Below are positions 26,547 to 35,333 of a stretch of DNA of 64,000 nt, one piece after another. The stretch lies in assembly GCF_901212655.1 (NCBI RefSeq), contig NZ_CAAKON010000009.1, positions 24,755-88,754 on the forward strand, read 5' to 3'. This DNA is from Olsenella uli. GTDB taxonomy: Bacteria; Actinomycetota; Coriobacteriia; Coriobacteriales; Atopobiaceae. Position numbers and translations under genes: made by a program. Within the stretch, counting starts at the first letter, position 1, and every line of letters begins with the position of its first letter. The notes beneath the pieces were generated by a model, which had not been told where the DNA came from, ran no database searches, and worked only from the letters and a program-made list of their open reading frames with translations.

Positions 26547-26767
26547 GGGCGAATTGCTGCCAGTTCACTGGTGTCTACATTGGCCCGTCGCATCCGGCCG
26601 ACTCTGTGAGAGCCAACGACGCCGGCGAGAGGGCATTGGCCCGTCGTGGCGGCCCCGCGTTGCGTGAATGCCGTCCGTTTCGCCCTCGATGGCCATTCGG
26701 CCGTCTTGCAGAGGCGAAAAACGGATGCCGGGTTCTTGACTTTTGACCAAGGGTTGCCGACTACTCC

Positions 26768-27892
26768 TCAGAGGCAGCCGCGGACATGCCTGCGCGCCCT
26801 CACGAACGACGCAAGGTATGCCAGGAGGCTCACCGAAAGCAGTCCCATGACTTCCGTCGGCGTGGTCGGGGCGTTTGCGAGCCAGCTTGCATCCCCCGGG
26901 TAGGCGGCCGTGCCGCTTGAGCTCATGACGCCGAGGAACCCGATTGCGCCAGAGGCCGTGCTACCGGGTGCTCCGGATGCCAAGCATGCGCAGACGAGCG
27001 TGCCGCCCACGGCAGCCGTTGGAGCCCAGGGGTTGCGGCCCAGGGAGGCGGCGGAGGAGAGCAAGCTCATGACAAGCGACGAGAGGGCCAGCCTCGCGAG
27101 GTTGGAGGCTATCGAGGCGCCGACGTTGGAGACGCATGGCGCGGCGTCGGAGGTCATCACGACGGGATAGTCGAGGCTTCCGAGCCCATTGCGTGCGGCG
27201 ACGGCCGCGGCGAGGCCCCAGCCCAGCACGGTGACGAGCATGCCCGCAACCCAGGCTATCGAGCTATCAATCACTCGTGCCGTCCGCGCTTCCATCGGGG
27301 CCTGTGCGAGCAGTCTGCCGCTTGAGCGGTCGAAGCCGAGCACGCAGGCAATGACGAGCGTCGGAACGGTCCACAGGGCCCCGGGTAGGAGAGACGGCAC
27401 TGCGGCGAGGCGGAACGTCGCCGGCTGCTCAGCGGTGCTCGCGTAGACGTCCCATCCGCCGTCATGGAGCGCGCGGGTGAGGGCGAGCTCGGCCCGGACG
27501 TCCGCCTCGGACCCTACGCCGCCCGCGCCGAATGCGCAGAGCCCGGACTCGCCCACGCGAATGGCGACCTCGGCGGCATGCGCGGCATCGGCCGTGAACG
27601 AGTGCCAGTCTCCCGTGAGGTCCGGTCGCACCTGCTCGAGCGCCACGAGCGCCACGTCGTACTCAAGCAGCAGATTCGCTTGCTCACTGGTTTGGGGGCT
27701 AATCACGCCGCTCTTAACCGCGTCATCAAAAAGGGCACGGCGCCGGTGGTAGAGCTCGGGGCAGAAGCCCGTGGTGCCTGGCAGGAGGCTCGAGCCCACG
27801 CATATGACGGCAACCAGTACGAGCATGCCCAGCACGACGCGGCTTCTGAGCAGCAGGCCTAGCCGCGTTCTCAGGTAGGCGCCGGCGCCCAT
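26768..27892 (-). CDS. ABC-2-type exporter permease (second permease of a three-gene unit)
   Basis: 374 residues. One N-terminal helix (VLGMLVLVAVICVGSSLL), an extracellular region of ~130 residues, and then about five further helices give the ABC-2/CcmB-like plan seen in bacteriocin-immunity or small peptide exporters. The position after the ATPase with a 2-base gap and an AGGAGG ribosome site makes it a subunit of the same transporter as the 477-residue protein. The two permeases share layout and a few motifs (GNGLGSLDYPV versus GAGSLAHPV) but differ in size, so they probably form a heterodimer. Substrate unknown. Confidence 0.7.
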   Translation of the reverse strand: MGAGAYLRTRLGLLLRSRVVLGMLVLVAVICVGSSLLPGTTGFCPELYHRRRALFDDAVKSGVISPQTSEQANLLLEYDVALVALEQVRPDLTGDWHSFTADAAHAAEVAIRVGESGLCAFGAGGVGSEADVRAELALTRALHDGGWDVYASTAEQPATFRLAAVPSLLPGALWTVPTLVIACVLGFDRSSGRLLAQAPMEARTARVIDSSIAWVAGMLVTVLGWGLAAAVAARNGLGSLDYPVVMTSDAAPCVSNVGASIASNLARLALSSLVMSLLSSAASLGRNPWAPTAAVGGTLVCACLASGAPGSTASGAIGFLGVMSSSGTAAYPGDASWLANAPTTPTEVMGLLSVSLLAYLASFVRARRHVRGCL

Positions 27893-27894
27893 GG

Positions 27895-28674
27895 CTAGGG
27901 CCTCCTGAAGCGCTTGCCGCGTTGCGGCGTGGCGAGGCCGTTTCGGGTGTCCGTTGGCGCCTGGATGCCGTGGCCCGCGCCATCGCGGGAGCCGTTCTCG
28001 CCGTAGAGCTCGTTGTAGAGCGCGAGCGAGCTCGCCCCTCCGCTCGGCACCTCCACGAGTCTGCCGTCGCGCACGAACAGGACGCTGTCGCAGACGCGGT
28101 CCACGTTGTCGAGAATGTGCGAGCTCATGATGATGCCCGTGCCGTGCGCCGCCACTTTGCGCACGAGCCTCGAGTTGAGCTGCACGTTGGTGGGGTCAAG
28201 CGCGTTCATGGGCTCGTCGAGCAGGAGGTAGGCCGTATGCGCCATGTAGGCGATGGCGAGCGTGAGCTGCTGCTTCATGCCCTGGGAGAGCTTGCGAACC
28301 GGTCGTGACAGCCAGCCGTCGATGCCGCAGCGCCGGGCGACGTCGTCCACGGAGTAGGGAGAGCCCCAAAGCCGCTTCGTGCTCTCCAGGTGAAAGCGCG
28401 CCGAGGCGTCCGGGTAGAGCAGAGTGCCCTCGCCGGGAGCGTAGAAGACGGCGCGACGGAAGGCGCGCTCGTCCCTGGGTGACACACCGTCTACCTGCAG
28501 CTTGCCCGAGCAACCGCGCATATGCGCGCCGGCGAGGAGACGCAGCAATGTCGTCTTTCCCCAGCCGTTGGGGGCGACGAGACCTTTAACCTGGCCGGCG
28601 TCGAGAGTAAGCTCGGCGTCGCTGAGCAGGACCCTTCCGCCGCGACGCGCCGTGATGTCAGTTGCGCGGAGCAT
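27895..28674 (-). CDS. ABC transporter ATP-binding protein of the two-permease exporter
   Basis: 259 residues. It has Walker A APNGWGKTTLL (Ala replacing the usual first Gly), signature LSQGMKQQLTLAIA, Walker B YLLLDEPMNALDP and an H-loop in SSHILDN, as in CcmA/bacitracin-type exporters. I start it at ATG 28674 because GGAGGTG lies 6 bases upstream; this overlaps the preceding permease gene by 17 bases, implying coupled translation. A C-terminal extension of ~35 residues is Gly/Arg-rich. Confidence 0.88.
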   Translation of the reverse strand: MLRATDITARRGGRVLLSDAELTLDAGQVKGLVAPNGWGKTTLLRLLAGAHMRGCSGKLQVDGVSPRDERAFRRAVFYAPGEGTLLYPDASARFHLESTKRLWGSPYSVDDVARRCGIDGWLSRPVRKLSQGMKQQLTLAIAYMAHTAYLLLDEPMNALDPTNVQLNSRLVRKVAAHGTGIIMSSHILDNVDRVCDSVLFVRDGRLVEVPSGGASSLALYNELYGENGSRDGAGHGIQAPTDTRNGLATPQRGKRFRRP

Positions 28675-30091
28675 GGGTTCCACCTCCGGTTGCTGGGGCG
28701 TGGGCAGGGCCATGGCTTTGCGAGGCGCTCGTGGCGGCGCGTGTGGCAGGCCGGCGGAACGTGGCTGGCTGCGGGCTCTCGGTCCTCGCGCTTCGAACGA
28801 GATGCACGCTCGGCCTGCGAAGGGCGTGTGCGGCCAAGGCGAGTGCGAGCAGGGCGGCCGCCGTGCCGCCGAGCATGAGCGCCGCCCGCGTCAGGTCCAC
28901 GCCTCGGATGATCGTCTCGACGGCACCAGAGCTCGTATCTATGTAGAGGAGCTCCCGTGAGAGGTCATCCGTCTCAAGGGGCGTGCCAGCGACGCGGCGC
29001 AGGTTGAGATAGGTCTGGGGAAGCCATTGGAGTGCGGCGTTACCTGAGCGGGCACAGAGGTCGTAGATGGGCATGAGGGGGACCGCGCAGAACAGCGCTG
29101 CTGTTACTGCTCCGAGCGCGGCGCTGCCGGAGGCCTTCGCCACGAGCTCAACCAACGCCGAGACAACAAGCGCCATGAGCGCGAGTATGGCGAGCTGGGA
29201 GGCAATGACGGAGCCCACGCACGTCTCGATGATGGTCCCGTCCCGCATGAGCGTGACTGGATGGGCGAGCGAGCCGGCTCCGTTGCGAATGCCCGTCACG
29301 AGCGCCGCCGGCGCGCAGGCCACGGCCACGAAGCCGAGCAGCGACACCACGACAGAGGACGAGGAGGCAAACAGCTTGACGGCGGGGCCGCCTGGTGCCT
29401 GCGCAAAAAGCCTTTGCCTGGTGCGAAGCCGAGCGACGCGCCAAGCTATCACCGTTGCCGGGACGCACCACAGCAGGCAGGCGTTGCTGAAGAGCAGGCT
29501 CTGTGGTGTGAGGAGGCTGAGCGGCAGGTTGTAGAACCCTTCGGATAGGTAGCCGGCGGGCTGGAAGGGGATCGCCCCTGCGAGGTAGATGAGCGCAGGA
29601 CACTCTCCGGGGAGGTCCCACCAAAGCTTGCCGTTGGGGTCGCGCGCTGCCCCAAACTCCGCAAGGCGGCGATAGCGCCGCGCGGAGAAGCGAGCTGCCA
29701 ACTCGTTGTCGTGGCCGTTGGAACCTCGGGTCAGCGTTCCGTCTTCGAGAAACGCCCCTTTCAGCTCGTAGTAGGTGGCGAGGATTTCGTAGCGCTCCGA
29801 TTCGGTCTCGCTAGCGCCAAGCCCGTCGGTAGCCTGAGAAAGCTCCTGCCATGCGCGAGTCTCCGCCGCGGTCTGCGTCCCCGAAACGTTCTCCGCTGCT
29901 TGCCTGGCGTTCAGCAGTTCGCCGCTCTCGAATGCTGTGACGGGGTCGGCATACGAAGCCGCTTCCACGACGCCTTCGCTTGGGGGCACTGCCGCCGGTA
30001 CGAGCATCAGTGCTGCAAAGACCACCAAAAGCACCAACAGGATTATGCTGCGGAGGGTGTATTCAAGGCTAGCTTGCGAACGGAAGGTCAT
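28658..30091 (-). CDS. ABC-2-type exporter permease (first permease of the unit)
   Basis: 477 residues. One membrane helix near the N-terminus (about 15-35) is followed by a ~160-residue extracytoplasmic domain rich in Glu/Ala, then about five more helices and a basic Ser/Ala/Arg/His-rich cytoplasmic tail of ~50 residues. It shares its topology with the 374-residue permease 2 kb downstream. AGGA lies upstream of the ATG. It is the first gene of the operon and is transcribed away from murB through an AT-rich intergenic region. No family name can be given beyond ABC-2-like. Confidence 0.65.
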   Translation of the reverse strand: MTFRSQASLEYTLRSIILLVLLVVFAALMLVPAAVPPSEGVVEAASYADPVTAFESGELLNARQAAENVSGTQTAAETRAWQELSQATDGLGASETESERYEILATYYELKGAFLEDGTLTRGSNGHDNELAARFSARRYRRLAEFGAARDPNGKLWWDLPGECPALIYLAGAIPFQPAGYLSEGFYNLPLSLLTPQSLLFSNACLLWCVPATVIAWRVARLRTRQRLFAQAPGGPAVKLFASSSSVVVSLLGFVAVACAPAALVTGIRNGAGSLAHPVTLMRDGTIIETCVGSVIASQLAILALMALVVSALVELVAKASGSAALGAVTAALFCAVPLMPIYDLCARSGNAALQWLPQTYLNLRRVAGTPLETDDLSRELLYIDTSSGAVETIIRGVDLTRAALMLGGTAAALLALALAAHALRRPSVHLVRSARTESPQPATFRRPATRAATSASQSHGPAHAPATGGGTHAPRN

Positions 30092-30209
30092 TGGGATGTC
30101 CTTTCGCTTGCCGGCGGGTTTTAAACAATCGTGTGGGTGACAAGGGTGGGCGCGGAAAAGGCGGGCAAAGGTATTGGGGAGGCAGCAGATAAAAGTATTG
30201 TTGAATTAG

Positions 30210-30231
30210 TATAGTAGTAAGAAATACTATA
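30210..30231. promoter_or_regulatory. Inverted repeat TATAGTA-N8-TACTATA
   Basis: Perfect 7-bp arms with an 8-base spacer in the AT-rich region upstream of the exporter operon. The left arm overlaps a TATACT hexamer on the minus strand, so it could be an operator over the exporter promoter. Confidence 0.4.
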
Positions 30232-30361
30232 AGACCCAATAAGTAATATGCTGAAAGGTATATAAGTGAACATGAGCGGCTTCTTATGTTGACTGCATAG
30301 CGTGTGGCCTCTGGCTACATGTTGCTAACGTCTTGAAACGAGTAGGTTTTTGGTGACCTAT

Positions 30362-30389
30362 TTGACCGTGACTCAACTGTAACTATGCT
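30362..30389 (+). promoter_or_regulatory. Candidate murB promoter
   Basis: TTGACC (30362-30367) and TATGCT (30384-30389) with a 16-base spacer, 46 bases upstream of the murB ATG. Confidence 0.55.
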
Positions 30390-30434
30390 AATTAGTCCTG
30401 CTAGCTAACGTGTATCTAGGGCCGTGCGTCCAGA

Positions 30435-31376
30435 ATGAGCGATTTGAGATTGTATATGGATATCAATTGCAAGAATCTTATCGACAACCTCGTCGCCCTC
30501 GTTGGCGCCGAGCACGTGCGCCTGAGCGAGCCGATGGGCGAGCACACCACGTTCAAGGTCGGCGGCCCCGCGGACGTCTTCGTCGAGCCGCAGACCACGG
30601 CACAGCTCATCTGCGTGCTGCGCGCCTGCCGCGAGGCAGGGACTCCGTACTTCCTGCTGGGTCTGGGCTCAGACCTGCTCGTGGGAGACAAGGGCTTTCG
30701 TGGCGTCATGGTCGCCTGTCCCGCCGGCCTCGACGGCATCGAGGTCTCCGGTTCCCGTATCACCTGCCAGCCGGGTGCGGCCATCGCCGAGGTCTCGCGC
30801 GTGGCGGCAGACCATGGCCTCACGGGCCTCGAGTTTGCCTGCGGCATCCCGGGCAGCGTGGGCGGCGCCGTCTTCATGAACGCCGGCGCCTACGACGGCT
30901 GTATCGCAGACGTCCTCGCCAGCGCAACGGTGCTCGGGCCGGACGGTGATGTCTTCGACCTGCCGGTATCCGACCTGGAGCTGGGATATCGCACGAGCCG
31001 CGTGCGCACGCAGGGCCTCGTGGTGCTCTCGGCCACGTTTGCGCTGCATGCGGGTGACGAGGCGGAGATTCGCGCCAAGATGGCCGACCTCACGGAGCGC
31101 CGCGAGTCCAAGCAGCCGCTCGAGCTGCCGAGCGCGGGCTCCACGTTCAAGCGGCCCGAGGGCCACTTTGCCGGCAAGCTCATCACTGACGCCGGGCTCA
31201 AGGGCTACCAGGTGGGCGGCGCGGCCGTCTCCACCAAGCACGCCGGATTCGTGGTGAACCTGGGCGGCGCCACCGCGGCAGACGTCCGCGCCGTCATCTC
31301 CCACGTGCAGGACGAGGTTGAGCGCCAGTTTGGCGTGGCACTTGAGCCCGAGGTGCGCTTCGTGGGGGAGTTCTAG
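30435..31376 (+). CDS. murB: UDP-N-acetylenolpyruvoylglucosamine reductase
   Basis: 313 residues, type II MurB, the FAD-dependent second step of UDP-MurNAc synthesis. Motifs in order are HTTFKVGGPAD, LLGLGSDLLV, GIPGSVGGAVFMNAGAYDG (FAD site), YRTSRVRTQ, SAGSTFKRPEGHFAGKLI with the proton-donor serine, and the C-terminal EPEVRFVG with the catalytic glutamate. The ribosome site before ATG 30435 is weak; ATG 30456 is an alternative that would remove 7 residues. It converges on the beta-lactamase-like gene, 5 bases away. Confidence 0.96.
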   Translation: MSDLRLYMDINCKNLIDNLVALVGAEHVRLSEPMGEHTTFKVGGPADVFVEPQTTAQLICVLRACREAGTPYFLLGLGSDLLVGDKGFRGVMVACPAGLDGIEVSGSRITCQPGAAIAEVSRVAADHGLTGLEFACGIPGSVGGAVFMNAGAYDGCIADVLASATVLGPDGDVFDLPVSDLELGYRTSRVRTQGLVVLSATFALHAGDEAEIRAKMADLTERRESKQPLELPSAGSTFKRPEGHFAGKLITDAGLKGYQVGGAAVSTKHAGFVVNLGGATAADVRAVISHVQDEVERQFGVALEPEVRFVGEF

Positions 31377-31381
31377 GGCGG

Positions 31382-32404
31382 CTAGGCAACGAGCGAGGCT
31401 CGCAGGGTGATGAGGGGACTCACGATGGTCTCCATCGTGGTGAAGTCCTCGGGCATCGTGGTCATGACCACGATGAGGAAGTCGCCGTCGTCGGTGCGCA
31501 CGGCACCGGCGTCCACGGTGGTGCCGTAGCCGCTCTCCTCGTCCGGGTACCAGCCGGCTTTGGACCACGTGGTGCCAAGCGAGCCCGCCGTGACGCGAAT
31601 GGCCGAGGTCTCGGGCTTCTCGAACTCGCTCGCAAGCCACTCTGCGCCGGCGCTGCCGCCGGAGAGGTACTCGTAGCAGCCCTTCCAGAGGGCAAGCATC
31701 TGATTGGGCGTGAAGAACTCGTACTTGTTGTCTGCGATGCTCGCGCCGCTCTGGATCCGGGCGGCGGCGTCCACCGCGTCGGTGGCGCCGTGGCTGGGCA
31801 GGCTGGCCGCGCCGGTGGCCTCAACCAGCTTGGCAAACGGCGTGTTGCCGTAGGCATCGCGGAGGCTGGAGTAGGCCGCGTTGTCCGAGTACTCGAGGAT
31901 GGCCGAGATGCGCGAGGCATCGCTCTTCACGGCGTCTCCCAGCTCGTACTCAACCACGCTCGTGACGTACGGGCCCTTGATGGAGCTCGCGGAGTAGAAC
32001 GCCGCGTCTGCGTTGTAGGTCACCGTGGCGCCCGTGTCGAGGTCGAGCAGGGCATAGCCCACCTCGTAGCCCTCGTCCTCGATGGCCCTTGTGGCCTCGA
32101 TGAGCTCGCCCATGACGCTGCGGGACGGCTTTTGCGCATCACTGACCTGCGGCCAGTCTGGGTTGCTTGGGACAAGCTCGCTGGGAAACAGCAGCGAGGG
32201 CGCAAAGCTCGCCTCTGCGGCCGCGTCAAAGAGCTCCGTGTTCTCGATGCCGCCGGTGCCCGCATAGGTGGTGTGCGCACCGGCGGCGGGCGTCATGCGC
32301 CCATGGATGCCAAGGGCGAGGACCGCGGCTGCGGCCACGCCGGCGATGGGCACGATGGGGATGCGACGCTGGGGCTTGGAGGTCGCGCGGCATCTGTCGG
32401 ACAT
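31382..32404 (-). CDS. Membrane-anchored class A beta-lactamase-like serine hydrolase
   Basis: 340 residues. A cytoplasmic Arg-rich start and one helix (VPIAGVAAAAVLALGIHG) anchor it. The serine beta-lactamase/penicillin-interacting motifs are S140-SI-K143, S173-D174-N175, and a KAG triad near residue 300 in place of KTG. It lacks an obvious omega-loop ExxxN, so it may be a carboxypeptidase-like or non-hydrolytic protein rather than a resistance enzyme. The ATG at 32404 has GGAA upstream; the longer frame to 32584 is low-complexity. It converges on murB. Confidence 0.8.
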   Translation of the reverse strand: MSDRCRATSKPQRRIPIVPIAGVAAAAVLALGIHGRMTPAAGAHTTYAGTGGIENTELFDAAAEASFAPSLLFPSELVPSNPDWPQVSDAQKPSRSVMGELIEATRAIEDEGYEVGYALLDLDTGATVTYNADAAFYSASSIKGPYVTSVVEYELGDAVKSDASRISAILEYSDNAAYSSLRDAYGNTPFAKLVEATGAASLPSHGATDAVDAAARIQSGASIADNKYEFFTPNQMLALWKGCYEYLSGGSAGAEWLASEFEKPETSAIRVTAGSLGTTWSKAGWYPDEESGYGTTVDAGAVRTDDGDFLIVVMTTMPEDFTTMETIVSPLITLRASLVA

Positions 32405-32618
32405 GGTGGTTCCGTTCTGGCGGCGGGGCCCGCCGGGTTGGGTGGCGCGGCGGGCCCGAGTCGTTCTTGCGGGTGGCATGGCAGCGGCGCAGGCATGCCC
32501 GAGGCGCTGGCGTGCCGGTCTTGCCGCCTGGGGCGGGATGCGCGGGATGCGCAGGACGCCCCAGGCGCGAGAAGCATGGAACACGCGGGTCGCCCCGGTA
32601 CGCCTGCGTCCCTCTCGG

Positions 32619-33983
32619 CTAGTTCTTGAGCGAGTTGAGCGGCGCGGGGAAGCGTCCGCCTCGGTGGGCGAGCACGGTGCCCGCGTTGGGGTTCACGCGC
32701 ATGACCGGGGCTCGGCCAAAGAGGCCGCCAAACTCCACGGACTCGCCCTCGCTCTTGCCGATGGCCGGGATGAGGCGCACCGCGGTGGTCTTGTTGTTGA
32801 TGACGCCGATGGCCATCTCGTCGGCGATGATGCCGGCGATGGCCTCCACGGGCGTGTCGCCCGGCACGGCGATCATGTCCAGGCCCACCGAGCACACGCA
32901 GGTCATGGCCTCGAGCTTCTCGAGCGAGAGAGCGCCCGCCTCGGCCGCCTCGATCATGCCGGCGTCCTCGGAGACGGGGATGAATGCGCCCGAGAGGCCG
33001 CCCACGCTGGAGCTCGCCATGACGCCGCCCTTCTTGACGGCGTCGTTGAGCATGGCCAGCGCGCAGGTGGTGCCGGGGCCACCGCACTGGCCCACGCCGA
33101 TGATCTCGAGGATGCGTGCCACGGAGTCGCCGATGGCGGGGGTGGGGGCCAGCGACAGGTCCACGATGCCCTTTTCCACGCCCAGGCGTCGTGCGGCCTC
33201 GCGGCTCATGAGCTCGCCGGCGCGCGTGATCTTGAAGGCCGTCTGCTTGATGCGCTCGGCCACCTCCATCATGGACGCCGTCTCGGGCAGCTCCTCCAGG
33301 GCCGCGGCCATGACGCCGGGGCCCGAGACGCCCACGTTGATGACGGCATCGGCCTCGCCGGAGCCGTGCGTGGCGCCCGCCATGAAGGGCGAGTCCTCCA
33401 CCATGTTGGAGAAGACCACGAACTTGGAGGCGCCGATGGAGTCGTGGTCGGCCGTGAGCCTGGCGCAGTCCAGCACGGTCTGGGCAACCATGAGCACGGC
33501 GTCCATGTTGATGCCGGCACGCAGGCTGGCGACGTTCACGCTGGAGCACACGCGGTCCGTGGTGGCGAGGGCCTCCGGGATGCAGGCGATGAGGCGACGG
33601 TCCGCGTCGCCGATGCCCTTGTGCACGAGGGCGGAATAGCCGCCAAGGTAGTCAATGCCAAGCGTGGCGGCCGCTCGGTCGAGGGCGTGGGCGAGTGGCA
33701 CGAGGTCTGTGTCCGGGCAGGCGGCGGCGATCTGCGCGATGGGCGTCACGGAGACGCGCTTGTTGACGATGGGGATGCCGTACTCGCGCTCCAGGTTCTC
33801 GGCCACGGGCACGAGGCGCTCGGCCGTTCGGGTGATGCGCTCGTAGACCTTGTCGCACATGCGGCTCAGGTCCTCGTCGGCACAGCCCATGAGCGAGATG
33901 CCCATCGTGACGGTGCGTATGTCGAGGTGCTGTTCGGTGACCATGTTGAGGGTCTCGACGACCTCTTCTGCGGTGATAGCCAC
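32619..33983 (-). CDS. PFL-family protein (UPF0210/DUF711)
   Basis: 454 residues, the standard length of UPF0210, a family structurally related to pyruvate formate-lyase/ribonucleotide reductase barrels but of unproven function. Characteristic stretches are [65 protein letters not shown] and [11 protein letters not shown]. In most genomes it follows a small ACT-domain gene (UPF0237). No such gene is adjacent here; upstream is a 365-base gap. Function is left open. Confidence 0.9.
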   Translation of the reverse strand: MAITAEEVVETLNMVTEQHLDIRTVTMGISLMGCADEDLSRMCDKVYERITRTAERLVPVAENLEREYGIPIVNKRVSVTPIAQIAAACPDTDLVPLAHALDRAAATLGIDYLGGYSALVHKGIGDADRRLIACIPEALATTDRVCSSVNVASLRAGINMDAVLMVAQTVLDCARLTADHDSIGASKFVVFSNMVEDSPFMAGATHGSGEADAVINVGVSGPGVMAAALEELPETASMMEVAERIKQTAFKITRAGELMSREAARRLGVEKGIVDLSLAPTPAIGDSVARILEIIGVGQCGGPGTTCALAMLNDAVKKGGVMASSSVGGLSGAFIPVSEDAGMIEAAEAGALSLEKLEAMTCVCSVGLDMIAVPGDTPVEAIAGIIADEMAIGVINNKTTAVRLIPAIGKSEGESVEFGGLFGRAPVMRVNPNAGTVLAHRGGRFPAPLNSLKN

Positions 33984-34054
33984 GGATGTCCCTCCCGAGC
34001 GTGTTCGCTCTGCTAGGAATCGGTAATGCTCCTATTATGACGCGTGCGAAGCCG

Positions 34055-34096
34055 ATAAGTCAGCCTCCCGCCCGGTTGCCATCCAATCTGACTCAT
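34055..34096 (-). repeat. ATGAGTCA-type intergenic repeat, full form (copy E)
   Basis: On the minus strand it starts ATGAGTCAGATTGGATGGCA and ends TGACTTAT; 42 bp. One base of the right end departs from the perfect inverted repeat. Confidence 0.75.
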
Positions 34097-34135
34097 TCGT
34101 GGCGTGCGTCTCGAGTCCTAGGCTGAATCTCCGGG

Positions 34136-34176
34136 ATGAGTCAAACTGGATGTCAGGCATTCGGGTGGTGACCCAT
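34136..34176 (+). repeat. ATGAGTCA-type intergenic repeat, full form (copy C)
   Basis: Starts ATGAGTCAAACTGGATGTCA and ends TGACCCAT; 41 bp. It is 39 bases from copy E and in opposite orientation, so the pair forms a larger inverted repeat. Confidence 0.75.
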
Positions 34177-34348
34177 TGGCGGTGTGGTGGTGTGCAGGGA
34201 AGGTGCAGCGACTGAGCTTGCGATGGGCTGAGAATGCCATTGGGCGTGACATACTTGCAACCGAGGCTAATGCTGGTGGCGGGCGTTCGTCGCATGCGTC
34301 GATGGCGGCGTGTGAGGCGCGTCCCTTGTCCTGTTCCGGGAGGTTCCC

Positions 34349-35197
34349 ATGGCGGATTCCGAATCGACCGAGCCCAAGATTCACCCACTCTTTCCAGGTC
34401 GTGCGTTCATCAGCACGGTGCTCGACGCCCTTGAGTCAAAGGAGACCATGTCCAGTGCCATGACGGGCGTCTACCTGCAGCGATCTGCGATGGCGGGCTT
34501 CTTTGTGGGGCTGTTCTTCACAACCTACTTCGCGGTCTTCTCGGCCTGTGCGGCCCTGGGGGCCACGGGCGCGCTCGCGGGCAGGATCTTGGCCCCGCTC
34601 GTGTTTGGCTGGGCGCTCGTGTTCATCTACTACACCAACTCCGAGCTGCTCACGGCCAACATGATGGTCATCTCCATCGGCTGCTACCACCGTCGCATCG
34701 TGCTCTCCCATGCCGTGCGCCTGTTGCTGTACTGCCTGGTGGGGAACCTCATCGGGGCGCTGATCTTTGCCGTGTTGATTCGCTTCTCGAGCGTGCTCGA
34801 TGCGGGCATGCTGGAGCAGATGACGGCTGCGGTGGCGAGAAAGGCCGGCTATGTGGCGACGCTTCCCGGCGCCGTGGACCTGTTCATCCGGGCCATGTTC
34901 TGCAACTTCTGCATCAACATCGCGATGCTGCTCGTCTACAACGGCAAGCTGCACAACGACTTCACCAAGTGCACGATCATGATCGTGGCGGTGTTCGTCT
35001 TTGCCTTCCTGGGCTTTGAGCACAGCATCGCAAACTCCGCGCTGTTCATGATCATGGGTCTGCGCGGCGGCGTGGACGCAGGCGCGGCCGTCCTGAGCGT
35101 GCTCGTGACCATCCTGGGCAACCTCGTGGGCGGCGGCGTGCTCATCGGCCTCAACTTCGCGATCATGAACCGCGACTCCTGTCGCGTCCGCCACTGA
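34349..35197 (+). CDS. Formate/nitrite transporter (FNT) family channel
   Basis: 282 residues with six membrane helices. FNT hallmarks are NSELLTANMM after helix 2, GNLIGALIF, a CNFCINIAMLLVYNGK segment, FGFEHSIAN-like GFEHSIANSALF, and a final GNLVGGGVLIG. The family conducts formate, nitrite, lactate or hydrosulfide. No pyruvate formate-lyase or nitrite reductase is adjacent, so the anion is undecided. GGGAGG lies 7 bases before the ATG. It converges on galM with a shared terminator between. Confidence 0.9.
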   Translation: MADSESTEPKIHPLFPGRAFISTVLDALESKETMSSAMTGVYLQRSAMAGFFVGLFFTTYFAVFSACAALGATGALAGRILAPLVFGWALVFIYYTNSELLTANMMVISIGCYHRRIVLSHAVRLLLYCLVGNLIGALIFAVLIRFSSVLDAGMLEQMTAAVARKAGYVATLPGAVDLFIRAMFCNFCINIAMLLVYNGKLHNDFTKCTIMIVAVFVFAFLGFEHSIANSALFMIMGLRGGVDAGAAVLSVLVTILGNLVGGGVLIGLNFAIMNRDSCRVRH

Positions 35198-35256
35198 TTA
35201 GTGGGGACAGGCCCTTGCGAGGGTATGCGAGGGAATGGGCGGGCCCGGGGCCCGTC

Positions 35257-35302
35257 AAAAAATGCGGGGTCGGGCGCTCGCGTGATGCGTCCGGCCCCTT
35301 TT
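35257..35302. terminator. Bidirectional terminator between the FNT gene and galM
   Basis: Stem GGGGTCGG/CCGGCCCC (35266-35273 with 35291-35298, one G-T pair), AAAAAA on the left and TTTT on the right, between two convergent genes. Confidence 0.65.
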
Positions 35303-35333
35303 CCGTGCCGTTTCGTGCCTGTGTTTGGGTGCC

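Larger units (their letters stand above)
30092..30434. other. AT-rich divergent intergenic region
   Basis: 343 bases between the exporter operon and murB. The part from about 30185 to 30410 is far richer in A+T than the rest of the window and contains the inverted repeat at 30210-30231 and the murB promoter. No supported ORF. Confidence 0.6.
33984..34348. other. Divergent intergenic region with two repeats
   Basis: 365 bases between the PFL-family gene and the FNT channel gene. It contains two full-length ATGAGTCA repeats in opposite orientation (34055-34096 and 34136-34176) and must carry both promoters; no convincing hexamer pair was found. No gene. Confidence 0.5.

Noticed and set aside
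30410-30949. 179-codon frame starting before murB
   Set aside because: Out of frame with murB and Arg/His/Pro-rich; murB explains the region.
31382-32404. True class A beta-lactamase conferring resistance
   Set aside because: KAG replaces KTG and no omega-loop glutamate motif is evident; called only beta-lactamase-like.
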